In this document: positions 1 through 7,034 of the stretch, one piece after another
Numbering within the stretch: the stretch's first letter is position 1
How the letters are laid out: every line of letters starts with the position of its first letter
Assembly (NCBI GenBank): GCA_023410875.1
Contig: JAEYPH010000120.1
Location: 1-43,020 of the forward strand
Reading direction: 5' to 3'
DNA: 43,020 nt
From: Bacillota bacterium
Lineage (GTDB): Bacteria; Bacillota; Clostridia; Christensenellales; UMGS416
The notes under the pieces: generated by a model
The model's input: only the letters and a program-made list of their open reading frames with translations
What the model was told of the DNA's origin: nothing
The model's database searches: none
Position numbers and translations under genes: made by a program

Positions 1-113
1 GTGTAGCCTACGGTGTTGGAGTTGGCGATGTTATGTCCGGTCAGGTCGATGTTGAGCTGGCTGGCATACAGGCCGGTCCTGGCGATCTCAAAGCCGTAAA
101 AAGTGGAACGCAT
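1..113 (-). CDS. flgK: Flagellar hook-filament junction protein FlgK, N-terminal fragment
   Basis: Only the first 37 codons lie in the window; the gene continues beyond position 1. The visible start has the conserved N-terminal signature of rod/hook/junction proteins (short helix, then LTGHNIANSNTVGY), and the opening residues MRSTFYGFEIARTGL match FlgK rather than rod proteins. FlgK is exported by the flagellar type III apparatus and joins hook to filament. Its ATG lies 2 bp after the flgN stop, so it is the next gene of the flgM-flgN-flgK late operon, where FlgN is the FlgK chaperone. The identity rests on a short stretch plus context. Confidence 0.85.
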   Translation of the reverse strand, partial: MRSTFYGFEIARTGLYASQLNIDLTGHNIANSNTVGY

Positions 114-115
114 GG

Positions 116-613
116 CTACACCTTCCTGTCCAGCAGCCGCGTGCGCTGCGGCAGCCGCTGCATATCCCCGGCGCTGCCATAGGTGGGCGCGGCGGTTTCC
201 CGGGTGGCGCGGTTCAGGATAAACTGGATGTAATCCATGTTCATTTCCAGCAGTTTGCGGTTCATGTCGTTGTATTGCACCTGCTTTTCCACCAGGGCGG
301 TCAGCTCCTCGCGCAGCTTGCTCAGGAGCAGCTTCTGCTGCCCATGGGCATGCTCAATGACGGTGGCCAGGCGCAGCTCGGTCACTGGCCCGTCCATCAG
401 GCGGGCGAGGTTCTCCACGCAGGCGGTCTGCTTGCGCTCCACGGCGGCGATGCACGCCACGGCCTGCTGCTCCTGCCCGGTGATTTCGTTCAGGGCATCC
501 ACATCGCCTGCGGCGATGACGGCGATCTTGCGCTCGGACAAAGCGACCAGCGAGGACTGAATGTCCCTCTGTTCTTCGAGTATGGCGATCAGATTGGTCA
601 ATTCCTGCTGCAT
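116..613 (-). CDS. flgN: FlgN-family flagellar export chaperone
   Basis: This is a small (165 aa), largely helical protein rich in Glu, Gln and Leu with no membrane segment. Length, composition and position between flgM and flgK fit FlgN, the cytosolic chaperone that keeps FlgK/FlgL export-competent. I place the start at the ATG at 613. A GTG three codons upstream (622) sits almost on top of the GGAGAGG ribosome-binding site, whereas the ATG has that site about 8 nt upstream. FlgN families diverge strongly, so the call leans on synteny as much as on sequence. Confidence 0.8.
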   Translation of the reverse strand: MQQELTNLIAILEEQRDIQSSLVALSERKIAVIAAGDVDALNEITGQEQQAVACIAAVERKQTACVENLARLMDGPVTELRLATVIEHAHGQQKLLLSKLREELTALVEKQVQYNDMNRKLLEMNMDYIQFILNRATRETAAPTYGSAGDMQRLPQRTRLLDRKV

Positions 614-641
614 CTGTTGCACCTCTCCAGGTCGGTCGGGG

Positions 642-908
642 TCATTTCTTGTCCACGATCTTATCGGCGACCTGGCGGGCGCTGACGATGTAAGCGCCGC
701 TGCGGATGCGATTGCTCAAATCCTCCACCTTGGCGGTGTTGACCGGCTCCGCGTCCCGGGCGGCCTTGAGCGCGTCCATGAAACCCCTGGCTTCGGCGGA
801 CAGCACCAGCTTGTCGCCGGGGGATGCCACCGTGGAGGGTTGGGATACGCCGGTGGGCTTGCCGTAATTCTGTATCAGCGTAGCTTTGGTGATGTCATTG
901 ATTCTCAT
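642..908 (-). CDS. flgM: Anti-sigma-28 factor FlgM
   Basis: This 88-aa protein opens with MRIND, the usual FlgM start. A low-complexity middle is followed by a C-terminal helical segment (KVEDLSNRIRSGAYIVSARQ, then VADKIVDK) that matches the sigma-28-binding region of the family. FlgM binds sigma-28 until the hook is finished, then is exported. An ATG at 917 is possible, but the AAGGGA site is spaced about 8 nt from the ATG at 908 and touches the one at 917. It lies in the unit whose upstream promoter is sigma-28 type (2997-3023), giving the familiar negative feedback loop with sigD at 3582-4316. Confidence 0.93.
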   Translation of the reverse strand: MRINDITKATLIQNYGKPTGVSQPSTVASPGDKLVLSAEARGFMDALKAARDAEPVNTAKVEDLSNRIRSGAYIVSARQVADKIVDKK

Positions 909-935
909 GGTCCTCATCCCTTCGCATTGGCGTTG

Positions 936-1367
936 TTACTTCTTCGTGGAGCGCGTGTGCAGCCAGATCTTGCCGGCGTCTTCGCGCGTGCCGCCCGCCG
1001 CAGGGCGGGCGCTGCCGCCGGGTTGGCCCGCCTTGGGCTCCTCATGGGGGCCGGCCAGCGACTGCATAATGCCGGACTTGCAGGCTGCGCAGTAGCGCCC
1101 GGAGACGATGGCAGCGCCGCACTTGACACATTTGATATCGGCAGAAGCGTTCTTGAGCATAAGCCTTCCTTCGCGGACCAGGAACAAAATGGAGCGCTCA
1201 TCCACCGATGTGACTTCGGCCAGCTCGTGCAGCGTCAGGTTGGGGTTCTGATCCAGATGGTTGCGTACCGTCAGGTATTTTGTGTCCATCTCCTGCACGC
1301 ATTGCGGGCACAGGCTGCCCAGGCCCTGGTGCATTTTTTTACAGAATTTACAGTGTTTGATGTTCAT
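936..1367 (-). CDS. yvyF: YvyF-like flagellar operon zinc-ribbon protein
   Basis: This 143-aa protein has an N-terminal CxxC pair (CKFC at about residues 6-9, CPQC at about 20-23). A central winged-helix-like stretch (LTLHELAEVTSVDERSILFL) is followed by a second Cys cluster (CVKC, CAAC) and a Gly/Pro/Ala-rich tail ending in basic residues. This layout matches the YvyF/TIGR03826 flagellar operon family found just upstream of flgM in Bacillus and Clostridia. Two zinc-binding knuckles flanking a DNA-binding-like fold suggest a regulatory role, but the exact function is not established. The start follows the flhP stop by 9 bp and has an AAGGTG site. Confidence 0.8.
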   Translation of the reverse strand: MNIKHCKFCKKMHQGLGSLCPQCVQEMDTKYLTVRNHLDQNPNLTLHELAEVTSVDERSILFLVREGRLMLKNASADIKCVKCGAAIVSGRYCAACKSGIMQSLAGPHEEPKAGQPGGSARPAAGGTREDAGKIWLHTRSTKK

Positions 1368-1376
1368 TGCATCACC

Positions 1377-2129
1377 TTATCTGCCGATGCCGGCGGCCGT
1401 AGATTCCATCTGGTCGGCGGTGCTGATGGCCCTGGCTAAAATCGAATACGCCTTCTGTGCGCGGATGAGCCTGGCCATCTCCTGCGCGAGGTCCACGTTG
1501 GAGCCCTCCTGATAGCCTTGCAACACCCCACCGGTGGCCGGCGTCTGCGCGCCGGCGGCGGGCGTGGCGGCAAAACGATTGCTGCCCACGCTCTGCAGGC
1601 CCGAGGGATTAACGAAGGAAGTGACGCCCAACTGGGCCAACACGGCGCCGTTTTGGCGGATGACGCCGGCGGAATCCACAGTCAGGCCATCGGTGCCGTT
1701 GGGCAGCGTGATGCGCGCTCCGGCGCTGTCCAGCACATACAGGCCGTCCCCGGTGGTCAGATAGGCCGTGCCACCCTGCTCGCTCACGGTGAACGCGCCA
1801 TCGCGGGTATAAAACCGATTGCCCGCGCCATCGGCCACGGCGAAATAGCCATCGCCGTCGATCATCATGTCCAGCGGCGCCTCCGTTGCGATCGCAGCGC
1901 CGCCGCTCCAATCCCGCTGAAGCGCGGCGATGACGGACCCATAGCCCAAAAGCTGATTGGGCTGCGACTGTATCGTACGGGCCATCTGCGCATAGAGCGC
2001 GTCGGCAAAATCCACGCGGCTGGACTTGAAGCCCACGGTGTTTATATTGGCCAGATTGTTGGCGATGGTATCGATGTTGGTCTGCTGAGCGGCCATCGCC
2101 GTGGCGGCGGAGTAGAGCGCCTGGATCAT
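1377..2129 (-). CDS. flhP: Flagellar rod protein of the FlgG/FlhP family
   Basis: This is a 250-aa FlgG-type axial protein. The N-terminus has the ANNLANINTVGFKSSRVDF motif, the middle has the DMMIDGDGYFAV signature of the FlgE/F/G core, and the C-terminal helix carries SNVDLAQEMARLI. Such proteins polymerise into the distal rod after type III export. With its neighbour at 2221 it forms the pair called FlhO-FlhP in Bacillus. The flhO-flhP gap holds a direct repeat and a palindrome (2133-2216). The copy nearest the ATG supplies an AAAGGA site about 12 nt upstream, a rather long spacing. Confidence 0.92.
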   Translation of the reverse strand: MIQALYSAATAMAAQQTNIDTIANNLANINTVGFKSSRVDFADALYAQMARTIQSQPNQLLGYGSVIAALQRDWSGGAAIATEAPLDMMIDGDGYFAVADGAGNRFYTRDGAFTVSEQGGTAYLTTGDGLYVLDSAGARITLPNGTDGLTVDSAGVIRQNGAVLAQLGVTSFVNPSGLQSVGSNRFAATPAAGAQTPATGGVLQGYQEGSNVDLAQEMARLIRAQKAYSILARAISTADQMESTAAGIGR

Positions 2130-2132
2130 GTC

Positions 2133-2216
2133 TGTGACCGTTCCTTTCTAGGCCAATAACGAGGGTTCGAAAAACCTTCGGTTTTTCAAACTTGTGACCG
2201 TTCCTTTCTAAGCCAA
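2133..2216. repeat. 24-bp direct repeat flanking a palindrome
   Basis: Two 24-nt copies, identical at 23 positions, lie at 2133-2156 and 2193-2216, exactly 60 bp apart. Each carries the AGAAAGGA ribosome-binding sequence (minus strand) of flhP. Between them is a perfect 8-bp stem with a 3-nt loop, GAAAAACC-TTC-GGTTTTTC, at 2169-2187. The arrangement looks like an inserted palindrome bordered by a duplicated target, or a tandem duplication later interrupted. Confidence 0.85.
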
Positions 2217-2220
2217 CGGC

Positions 2221-2961
2221 TTATACCTTCCCGACTTCATTGACGGTCTTCTGCAGCGAATCGTTGAACATGTTGACGATTCGCTGGTTGATTTCGTAGT
2301 TGCGCTGCACCTCGATCATGTTCACGGTCTCCTGGGCCATGTCCACATTGGACATCTCCAGGCCGCCCTGCAACACGGCGGCTGTGCCGGCCGTGGGAGC
2401 GGCTGTGCTGGCGTAGAGATTGCCGCCGACCTTCTGGAGCGCTTCGGTGTCGGCAAAGCTGACGATCTGCAGCCTGCTTACGCCTGCGGGCGAAGTCACC
2501 GTGCCGTCGGGGGCCACGGTGAAATCCTGAGCGCCCACGCGCAAGCGGCCGGTCGTGGAGCGCACGTAATATCCCTCGGATGTGCACAGATAGCCGTTGC
2601 CGTCCACCTGAAAGTTGCCGGCGCGGGTATAGCGCAGGCCCTGCGGCGTCTCCACAACAAAAAACCCGTCACCCTCCAGCGCCAGGTCGGCCGTGCGGCC
2701 GGTCTGCTCCAGCGCACCCTGGGCGAAGGATGTTACGACCTCATCGAGATGGCTGCCATAGCTCATGGGCCCCACGGTGCGCACATAGGAAGAGCTCGCG
2801 CCGCCCAGTTGGGCAATCAGCACGTCGTCAAAGGACCGCATCACGGTGTAGTCCTTTTTGTAACCGGGGGTCTCCAGATTGGCCAGATTGTTGGTCAGCA
2901 CGTCCATGCGCTTGCGCTGAACCATCATGGCGCCGGAGGCGGCGTAAAGGCCTCTGAGCAT
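2221..2961 (-). CDS. flhO: Flagellar rod protein of the FlgF/FlhO family
   Basis: This is a 246-aa axial protein with the N-terminal NNLANLETPGYKKDYTVM motif, the core DLALEGDGFFVVETPQG and the C-terminal MSNVDMAQETVNMIEVQRNY. These place it in the FlgF/FlgG rod family. Being first of a pair with the gene at 1377, it corresponds to Bacillus FlhO. It is the first gene after the sigma-28 promoter at 2997-3023, with a leader of roughly 30 nt. It is presumably exported and incorporated into the rod. The FlgF versus FlgG label is uncertain because Gram-positive rod proteins do not map one-to-one. Confidence 0.9.
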   Translation of the reverse strand: MLRGLYAASGAMMVQRKRMDVLTNNLANLETPGYKKDYTVMRSFDDVLIAQLGGASSSYVRTVGPMSYGSHLDEVVTSFAQGALEQTGRTADLALEGDGFFVVETPQGLRYTRAGNFQVDGNGYLCTSEGYYVRSTTGRLRVGAQDFTVAPDGTVTSPAGVSRLQIVSFADTEALQKVGGNLYASTAAPTAGTAAVLQGGLEMSNVDMAQETVNMIEVQRNYEINQRIVNMFNDSLQKTVNEVGKV

Positions 2962-2996
2962 GGGAACACCTGCCTAAAACACTTCTTATGACTGGT

Positions 2997-3023
2997 ATAT
3001 CGGCAGCGAAGGGACACTTCTTA
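2997..3023 (-). promoter_or_regulatory. Sigma-28 (SigD) promoter for the flhO-flhP-yvyF-flgM-flgN-flgK unit
   Basis: On the minus strand a -35 element TAAG (3023-3020) is separated by exactly 15 nt from GCCGATAT (3004-2997). The -10 is identical to the Bacillus SigD consensus and the -35 matches 3 of 4 bases of TAAA. It lies in the 108-bp gap after the swrB-like gene and about 36 bp before the flhO start. Bacillus flhO-flhP is likewise a SigD-dependent unit. Confidence 0.88.
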
Positions 3024-3069
3024 ACGAAAAGATAGCAAACAAGCGCGAAAGAGGGGAAGAAAATACAAC

Positions 3070-3564
3070 CTATGACGTTTTCTTGGTTAGCCCATATACG
3101 ATCAATTTGATTTCGTTGATGCTGACGTCCATGGCCCGGGCGATCTCCTCGGGGGTCATGCCTTGGTCCAGCATCGTGCGCACGATATCGTGGCGGCCGC
3201 TGCGGCCGGCCTCGGCCACGGCGTTCTGCGCGCGCTCGGCCTGCTCCTCGCGCTCGGCGCGCTCCAGGCGTTCCCGCACGGCCTCCGCCCGCTGGCACAG
3301 CGCCTCCACGGCGGCTAGCTGCTCATCCATGCGGGCGCGCTCGCTTTGCATCTGCTCGCGGGATTGCTCCAGATACCCCTCGAAGCTGTCCATCATGTCT
3401 TCGATGTTTTGATAGAGCTTGAACAGGCGCTCCTGCTTGGCGCGCTCGGTGTCCTGCTCGGCCTGGGCGCGCCTGCCCGTCGATCCCGCCCGGCGGTAGA
3501 GCACCACCAGCACGCACAGCAGGCCGAAAATGAACAGCGCATAAATGTATGGTTCGTAGCCCAT
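3070..3564 (-). CDS. SwrB/YlxL-like membrane-anchored coiled-coil protein (DUF6115-type C-terminus)
   Basis: This 164-aa protein has one N-terminal membrane segment (about residues 6-22). A long charged coiled coil follows (about 30-125, rich in Glu, Arg, Gln). The C-terminal helix-turn-helix-like tail (about 128-160: DIVRTMLDQGMTPEEIARAM, then DVSINEIKLIV) resembles DUF6115. It lies 17 bp after sigD, the slot held by swrB in Bacillus. SwrB promotes flagellar export assembly at the membrane and raises sigma-D activity. The single-anchor topology fits, but sequence conservation in this family is low, so a shared function is inferred from position and architecture. The start has a strong AAGGAG site. 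Confidence 0.65.
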   Translation of the reverse strand: MGYEPYIYALFIFGLLCVLVVLYRRAGSTGRRAQAEQDTERAKQERLFKLYQNIEDMMDSFEGYLEQSREQMQSERARMDEQLAAVEALCQRAEAVRERLERAEREEQAERAQNAVAEAGRSGRHDIVRTMLDQGMTPEEIARAMDVSINEIKLIVYGLTKKTS

Positions 3565-3581
3565 GCCTCTCCTTGGCGCGC

Positions 3582-4316
3582 TCAGGTCAGCCTGGCGCGC
3601 AGCTTGCTTAGTACCTTGGAGTGGATCTGCGACACCCGGGGCTCCGAAACGCCCAGCGTCAGCGCGATCTCCTTCATTGTCAATTCCTCGTAGTAATACA
3701 GCGTGACGACCAGCCGCTCGTTCTCGGGCAACCCCTCTATGAGCCCGGCGATGATCTGCTTCATCTCCTGTTTTTCGTAGTTGCGGGTCACCTCGTCGCC
3801 GTCACCGGCCAACAGGGAGCTGCCGCTATCGCGGCCCTCGGTCAACTCCTCGATGTACAGGATGTTCAGCGACTGCGACGCCTCCAGCGTGCGCAGCAGG
3901 TCGGCCACGTCCATGCCCAGATGGGCGGCCAACTCCTCTTCGGTGGGGTCCCGGTGCAGCTTGGTCTCCAGATCCCGCAGCCCGTGGCTTACGGCCTTGA
4001 TCTTCTTGCGCAGGCTGACCGGCGCCCAGTCCTGGCGGCGCATGTGATCGATGATCTCGCCGCGGATGCGCAGGGACGCATAGGTCTCGAACTTGACGCC
4101 CCGCTTGGGGTCAAAGCGGTCGATGGCATCCATAAGGCCGATGACGCCGTTGTTGATCAGATCGTCGTAGTCGCTGCGCTTGCCCTGGGTGCTCATGAGC
4201 CGGTTCACGATAATCTTAACCAGCGGGGCATAGCTGATCAGTAGTTCGTTTCGGTTTTCGACGCTCCGGGCGGCGAAATAGGCTTGCCAGAGTTCGTCGG
4301 AAGATTTCTTCAGCAT
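3582..4316 (-). CDS. sigD: RNA polymerase sigma-28 factor (SigD/FliA/WhiG family)
   Basis: This 244-aa protein has the family layout. Region 2 (about residues 47-100) contains YDDLINNGVIGLMDAIDRFD and KFETYASLRIRGEIIDHMR. Region 3 is central. Region 4 carries the helix-turn-helix TMKEIALTLGVSEPRVSQIH near the C-terminus. It directs RNA polymerase to late flagellar promoters such as the one at 2997-3023. FlgM (642-908) is its likely antagonist. The start lies 10 bp after the pilZ stop with no strong Shine-Dalgarno sequence, which suggests translational coupling or weak initiation. Confidence 0.95.
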   Translation of the reverse strand: MLKKSSDELWQAYFAARSVENRNELLISYAPLVKIIVNRLMSTQGKRSDYDDLINNGVIGLMDAIDRFDPKRGVKFETYASLRIRGEIIDHMRRQDWAPVSLRKKIKAVSHGLRDLETKLHRDPTEEELAAHLGMDVADLLRTLEASQSLNILYIEELTEGRDSGSSLLAGDGDEVTRNYEKQEMKQIIAGLIEGLPENERLVVTLYYYEELTMKEIALTLGVSEPRVSQIHSKVLSKLRARLT

Positions 4317-4326
4317 GAACGGGCGC

Positions 4327-4974
4327 TCAGCGGTCGGTCTTGAGCTTCTTGCGCTGCTCGATGGTGATGTAGCGCACCAGCGTGCGCTGGGTCATCTCAT
4401 CCTCGATGGTGAACTGTATGCCGACATGGTTGTTGCGGTTGAATGCGTCGGCCTTTTCGGACCAGACAATCTGGCCATCCACGACGACCTCGATGTCCGG
4501 CGAAAGGGTGATCTTGCACTCGACCTTCTTTTCGTTGTCCAGCGGCTGGCGGATGGCAAGCTTGAGGCCGGCGCCGCTGATGTTGACGGCCTGGCCCTTG
4601 ACGACGACGGGCTTCTCTTCGGGGTTTTCGGGTTTCACGGCCACTTGCACCGGCAATGCCTTTTCCAGGCGGTAATAGCTGCGGCGCTGCCTGCGCGTGA
4701 CGGGGCTGACCGCCTTGAGCGTGAGCATGGGAACGCTGTCCCGCACACGGCGCAGCCCCTGGGCGGCCTTGAACGTCATGATGCCGTTGTCTTTGACGAA
4801 GCTGACCTCCGCCAGGTCGCCGTCGGCGATGTTCAGATAAACGCCCTGATAGGACGGATGGGAGATGACGATCGTGTCCGCAGCCGGAATGTCTTGCACG
4901 ACGCTCTCATAGTTGCGCTGCTGATAGACGACGGTCACCCGGTCGCCCACTGCCAAGCCATGAATCTCTACCAT
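4327..4974 (-). CDS. PilZ-domain c-di-GMP-binding flagellar brake protein (YcgR/YpfA-like)
   Basis: This 215-aa protein has an N-terminal YcgR-type beta domain (about residues 1-90) and a C-terminal PilZ domain. Both c-di-GMP motifs are visible: RRSYYR (RxxxR, near residue 100) and NISGAG ([D/N]xSxxG, near residue 133). Proteins of this architecture slow or stop flagellar motors when c-di-GMP is high. I choose the ATG at 4974 because a GGGAGGGG site lies just upstream, while the ATG at 4992 has none. In Bacillus the slot between flhG (ylxH) and sigD holds che genes; here it holds only this gene. Confidence 0.9.
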   Translation of the reverse strand: MVEIHGLAVGDRVTVVYQQRNYESVVQDIPAADTIVISHPSYQGVYLNIADGDLAEVSFVKDNGIMTFKAAQGLRRVRDSVPMLTLKAVSPVTRRQRRSYYRLEKALPVQVAVKPENPEEKPVVVKGQAVNISGAGLKLAIRQPLDNEKKVECKITLSPDIEVVVDGQIVWSEKADAFNRNNHVGIQFTIEDEMTQRTLVRYITIEQRKKLKTDR

Positions 4975-5008
4975 TGCCCCTCCCGCTTTCATTCAAATGG
5001 ATTGGGCG

Positions 5009-5872
5009 CTAGCGCGCCCGCTTGGAGAAGAAGTAATCGAAGAACCGCCGCATGCCGCGGCGCTCTGTCTCCTCGGGCAGCTCCAGGAAGCGCCGCACCA
5101 CGGCGTCCATGCCTTGGGCGGCCGCGCCCGTGGGATGGGCCACCATAAAAGGAACCTGCTCCTTTACGGCCCGCACCACAGTGGGGTCGTTGGGTATGCT
5201 GCCCAGGCTTTCGATGGCCATGCCCAGATAGGCGCCCGAGGCGCGCTCCAGGTTTTGCTGCGTGGTGCTGGCCTCCTGGGGGGTGTCGACCTTGTTGACG
5301 ATCAGGCGGATGCGGCAGCCGTACTCCATCTGGCTTACGGTCTTGAGCAGCGCGTAGGCATCCATAATGGCCGTAGGCTCCGGCGTGGTCACGAGGATGA
5401 CCTCATTGGAAGAGCGTACCAGCCGCAGGATGTTGGCGCTGATGCCTGCGCCGGTATCAAAGAGGATGATGTCTGCCACATCATCCAGCTGCATCAGCTC
5501 ACCCATGATGCGCTCCAGTTGAAACTCGTTCATGCGCAGCAATTCGCCCACGCCGCTGCCGCCGGAGATGATGCTCACGCCGGCGGGGCCGGCGGTGATG
5601 ATGTCGCGCAGGTGCTTTTGGCGTCGCAGCACCGAGGAAAGGTCATGCTTGGGGTTCACTGCGGACATCACGTCGATGTTCGCCAGGCCGAAGTCCGCGT
5701 CTATGATGAGCACGCGATAGCCGCGGCGGGAAAGCGCGATGGCGAAATTCAGCGTAAAGCTGGATTTGCCCACGCCGCCCTTGCCGCTGGTGATCGTAAC
5801 GACGCGGGCGCCCTTGGCGCGCTGTTTGGCGCTGGCCATCATCTGTCTGAGCCGGTCGGCTTGATCTCTCAT
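5009..5872 (-). CDS. flhG: Flagellar number regulator FlhG (YlxH, MinD-like ATPase)
   Basis: This 287-aa P-loop ATPase has the deviant Walker A motif SGKGGVGKS (residues 29-37, signature Lys31), the DADFGLANID switch and the FDTGAGIS Walker B/switch II region. The N-terminus carries DQADRLR, the conserved DQAxxLR motif that activates the FlhF GTPase. FlhG sets flagellar number and place, acting with FlhF and C-ring proteins FliM/FliY. The ATG overlaps the flhF stop by 4 bp (ATGA), so the pair is translationally coupled. Length is normal for the family. Confidence 0.95.
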   Translation of the reverse strand: MRDQADRLRQMMASAKQRAKGARVVTITSGKGGVGKSSFTLNFAIALSRRGYRVLIIDADFGLANIDVMSAVNPKHDLSSVLRRQKHLRDIITAGPAGVSIISGGSGVGELLRMNEFQLERIMGELMQLDDVADIILFDTGAGISANILRLVRSSNEVILVTTPEPTAIMDAYALLKTVSQMEYGCRIRLIVNKVDTPQEASTTQQNLERASGAYLGMAIESLGSIPNDPTVVRAVKEQVPFMVAHPTGAAAQGMDAVVRRFLELPEETERRGMRRFFDYFFSKRAR

Positions 5873-7032
5873 GAGCTTTTACCCAGCAATTGGGACGTGG
5901 CCGAGGAAACGTCCAGCAGTTCGATGTCGTCGGGTACACTCTGGCCCGTGGTCAGATAACTCAAAGGTTTGCCGGTCAGCGCCCGGGCGTTCAGCAGGCA
6001 GCCCACGGTGGGCGTTTCGTCCATCTTGGTCATGAGCACCTTGAAGTTTTTCAAGAACCGGTATTGGTCGGCAATCATGGCGCTGCTCCTGTAGCCGGTG
6101 GCGGCGCTCATGACGAGATAGATCTCGGAGGCGCCGCTGTGCTCGAGGATGGACAGGATTTCTGCCTGGTGGCCGGCGTCCTTGGGGCTTTTGCCGGGGG
6201 TGTCCACGAGCACCACATCCACGCTGTCCAGTTCGTGCAGCGCCTGGGTGATCTCCTCGGGCTTGTAGACGGTCTTGAGCGGCAACTCCAGAATGTCCGA
6301 ATAGGTTTTGATCTGTTCGTGGGCGGCGATGCGGTAGGCGTCGGCGGTGATCAGACCCACCTTGACCTTCTCGCCCAACGCGTAGCGGGCGGCCAGCTTT
6401 GCGATGGTCGTGGTCTTGCCCGTGCCGGTGGGGCCGATGAACACGACGACCGTGCGCTGGAAGCGGTGCAGTTTGATGCCCTCGGGCTCGCCCAACCGGT
6501 GGGCGACGACCTGATCGAAGGCCTCCAGCGGGTCCACATGGCGGCGCTCGCAGATGTCCTGGGCTTCGTCGGCGATGCCTCGGGCCACGCCCTCCTCCAC
6601 TTCCTCATCCAGCAGTGTGGTGAGCTGGCGCTGGATTTCGGGGCTGTAGCGGGAACCGTTGACCTTGCCCCGCAGGCGGGCGGCAATCTCCTGCATGGTG
6701 ACGTTCATCGTCTCCAGGCGGCGCTCCATCTCCGTAAGCTTGGCATCGCTGATCGGGTCTTCGGCGGCTTTGGCCTGGCCCTCCTGCGCCCGAGGCAAGT
6801 CCTTGAGCGCGGCGGGGGCCGCCGCCGTGGCTTTTTTGTTCAGGGAGACGGTGTCAGTGGCGTCGTTTTCAAAGGCGATGACGACCTCAACCAGCGGTTT
6901 GGAGAACAGACCCCTAAGCCCCTTCTTGCGGATGGGGCGGTTGCTCAATATCACGGTGTCCGGCCCGTGCTGGGCGCGTATCTTAGCCATCGCTTCCGTC
7001 ATGTCGTTGGCGATTACCCGTTTGATATTCAT
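5869..7032 (-). CDS. flhF: Flagellar placement GTPase FlhF (SRP-type)
   Basis: This 387-aa SRP-family GTPase has an N-terminal basic B domain (residues about 1-120, MNIKRVIANDMTEAMAKIR) and a helical N domain. The G domain starts with GPTGTGKTTTIAKLAARY (P-loop Lys206), then LITADAYRIAA and VLVDTPGKSPKD. FlhF marks the site where the basal body is built and works with FlhG, encoded next with a 4-bp overlap. It starts 2 bp after the flhA stop. The order flhA-flhF-flhG is the standard Gram-positive arrangement. Confidence 0.95.
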   Translation of the reverse strand: MNIKRVIANDMTEAMAKIRAQHGPDTVILSNRPIRKKGLRGLFSKPLVEVVIAFENDATDTVSLNKKATAAAPAALKDLPRAQEGQAKAAEDPISDAKLTEMERRLETMNVTMQEIAARLRGKVNGSRYSPEIQRQLTTLLDEEVEEGVARGIADEAQDICERRHVDPLEAFDQVVAHRLGEPEGIKLHRFQRTVVVFIGPTGTGKTTTIAKLAARYALGEKVKVGLITADAYRIAAHEQIKTYSDILELPLKTVYKPEEITQALHELDSVDVVLVDTPGKSPKDAGHQAEILSILEHSGASEIYLVMSAATGYRSSAMIADQYRFLKNFKVLMTKMDETPTVGCLLNARALTGKPLSYLTTGQSVPDDIELLDVSSATSQLLGKSS

Positions 7033-7034
7033 AT

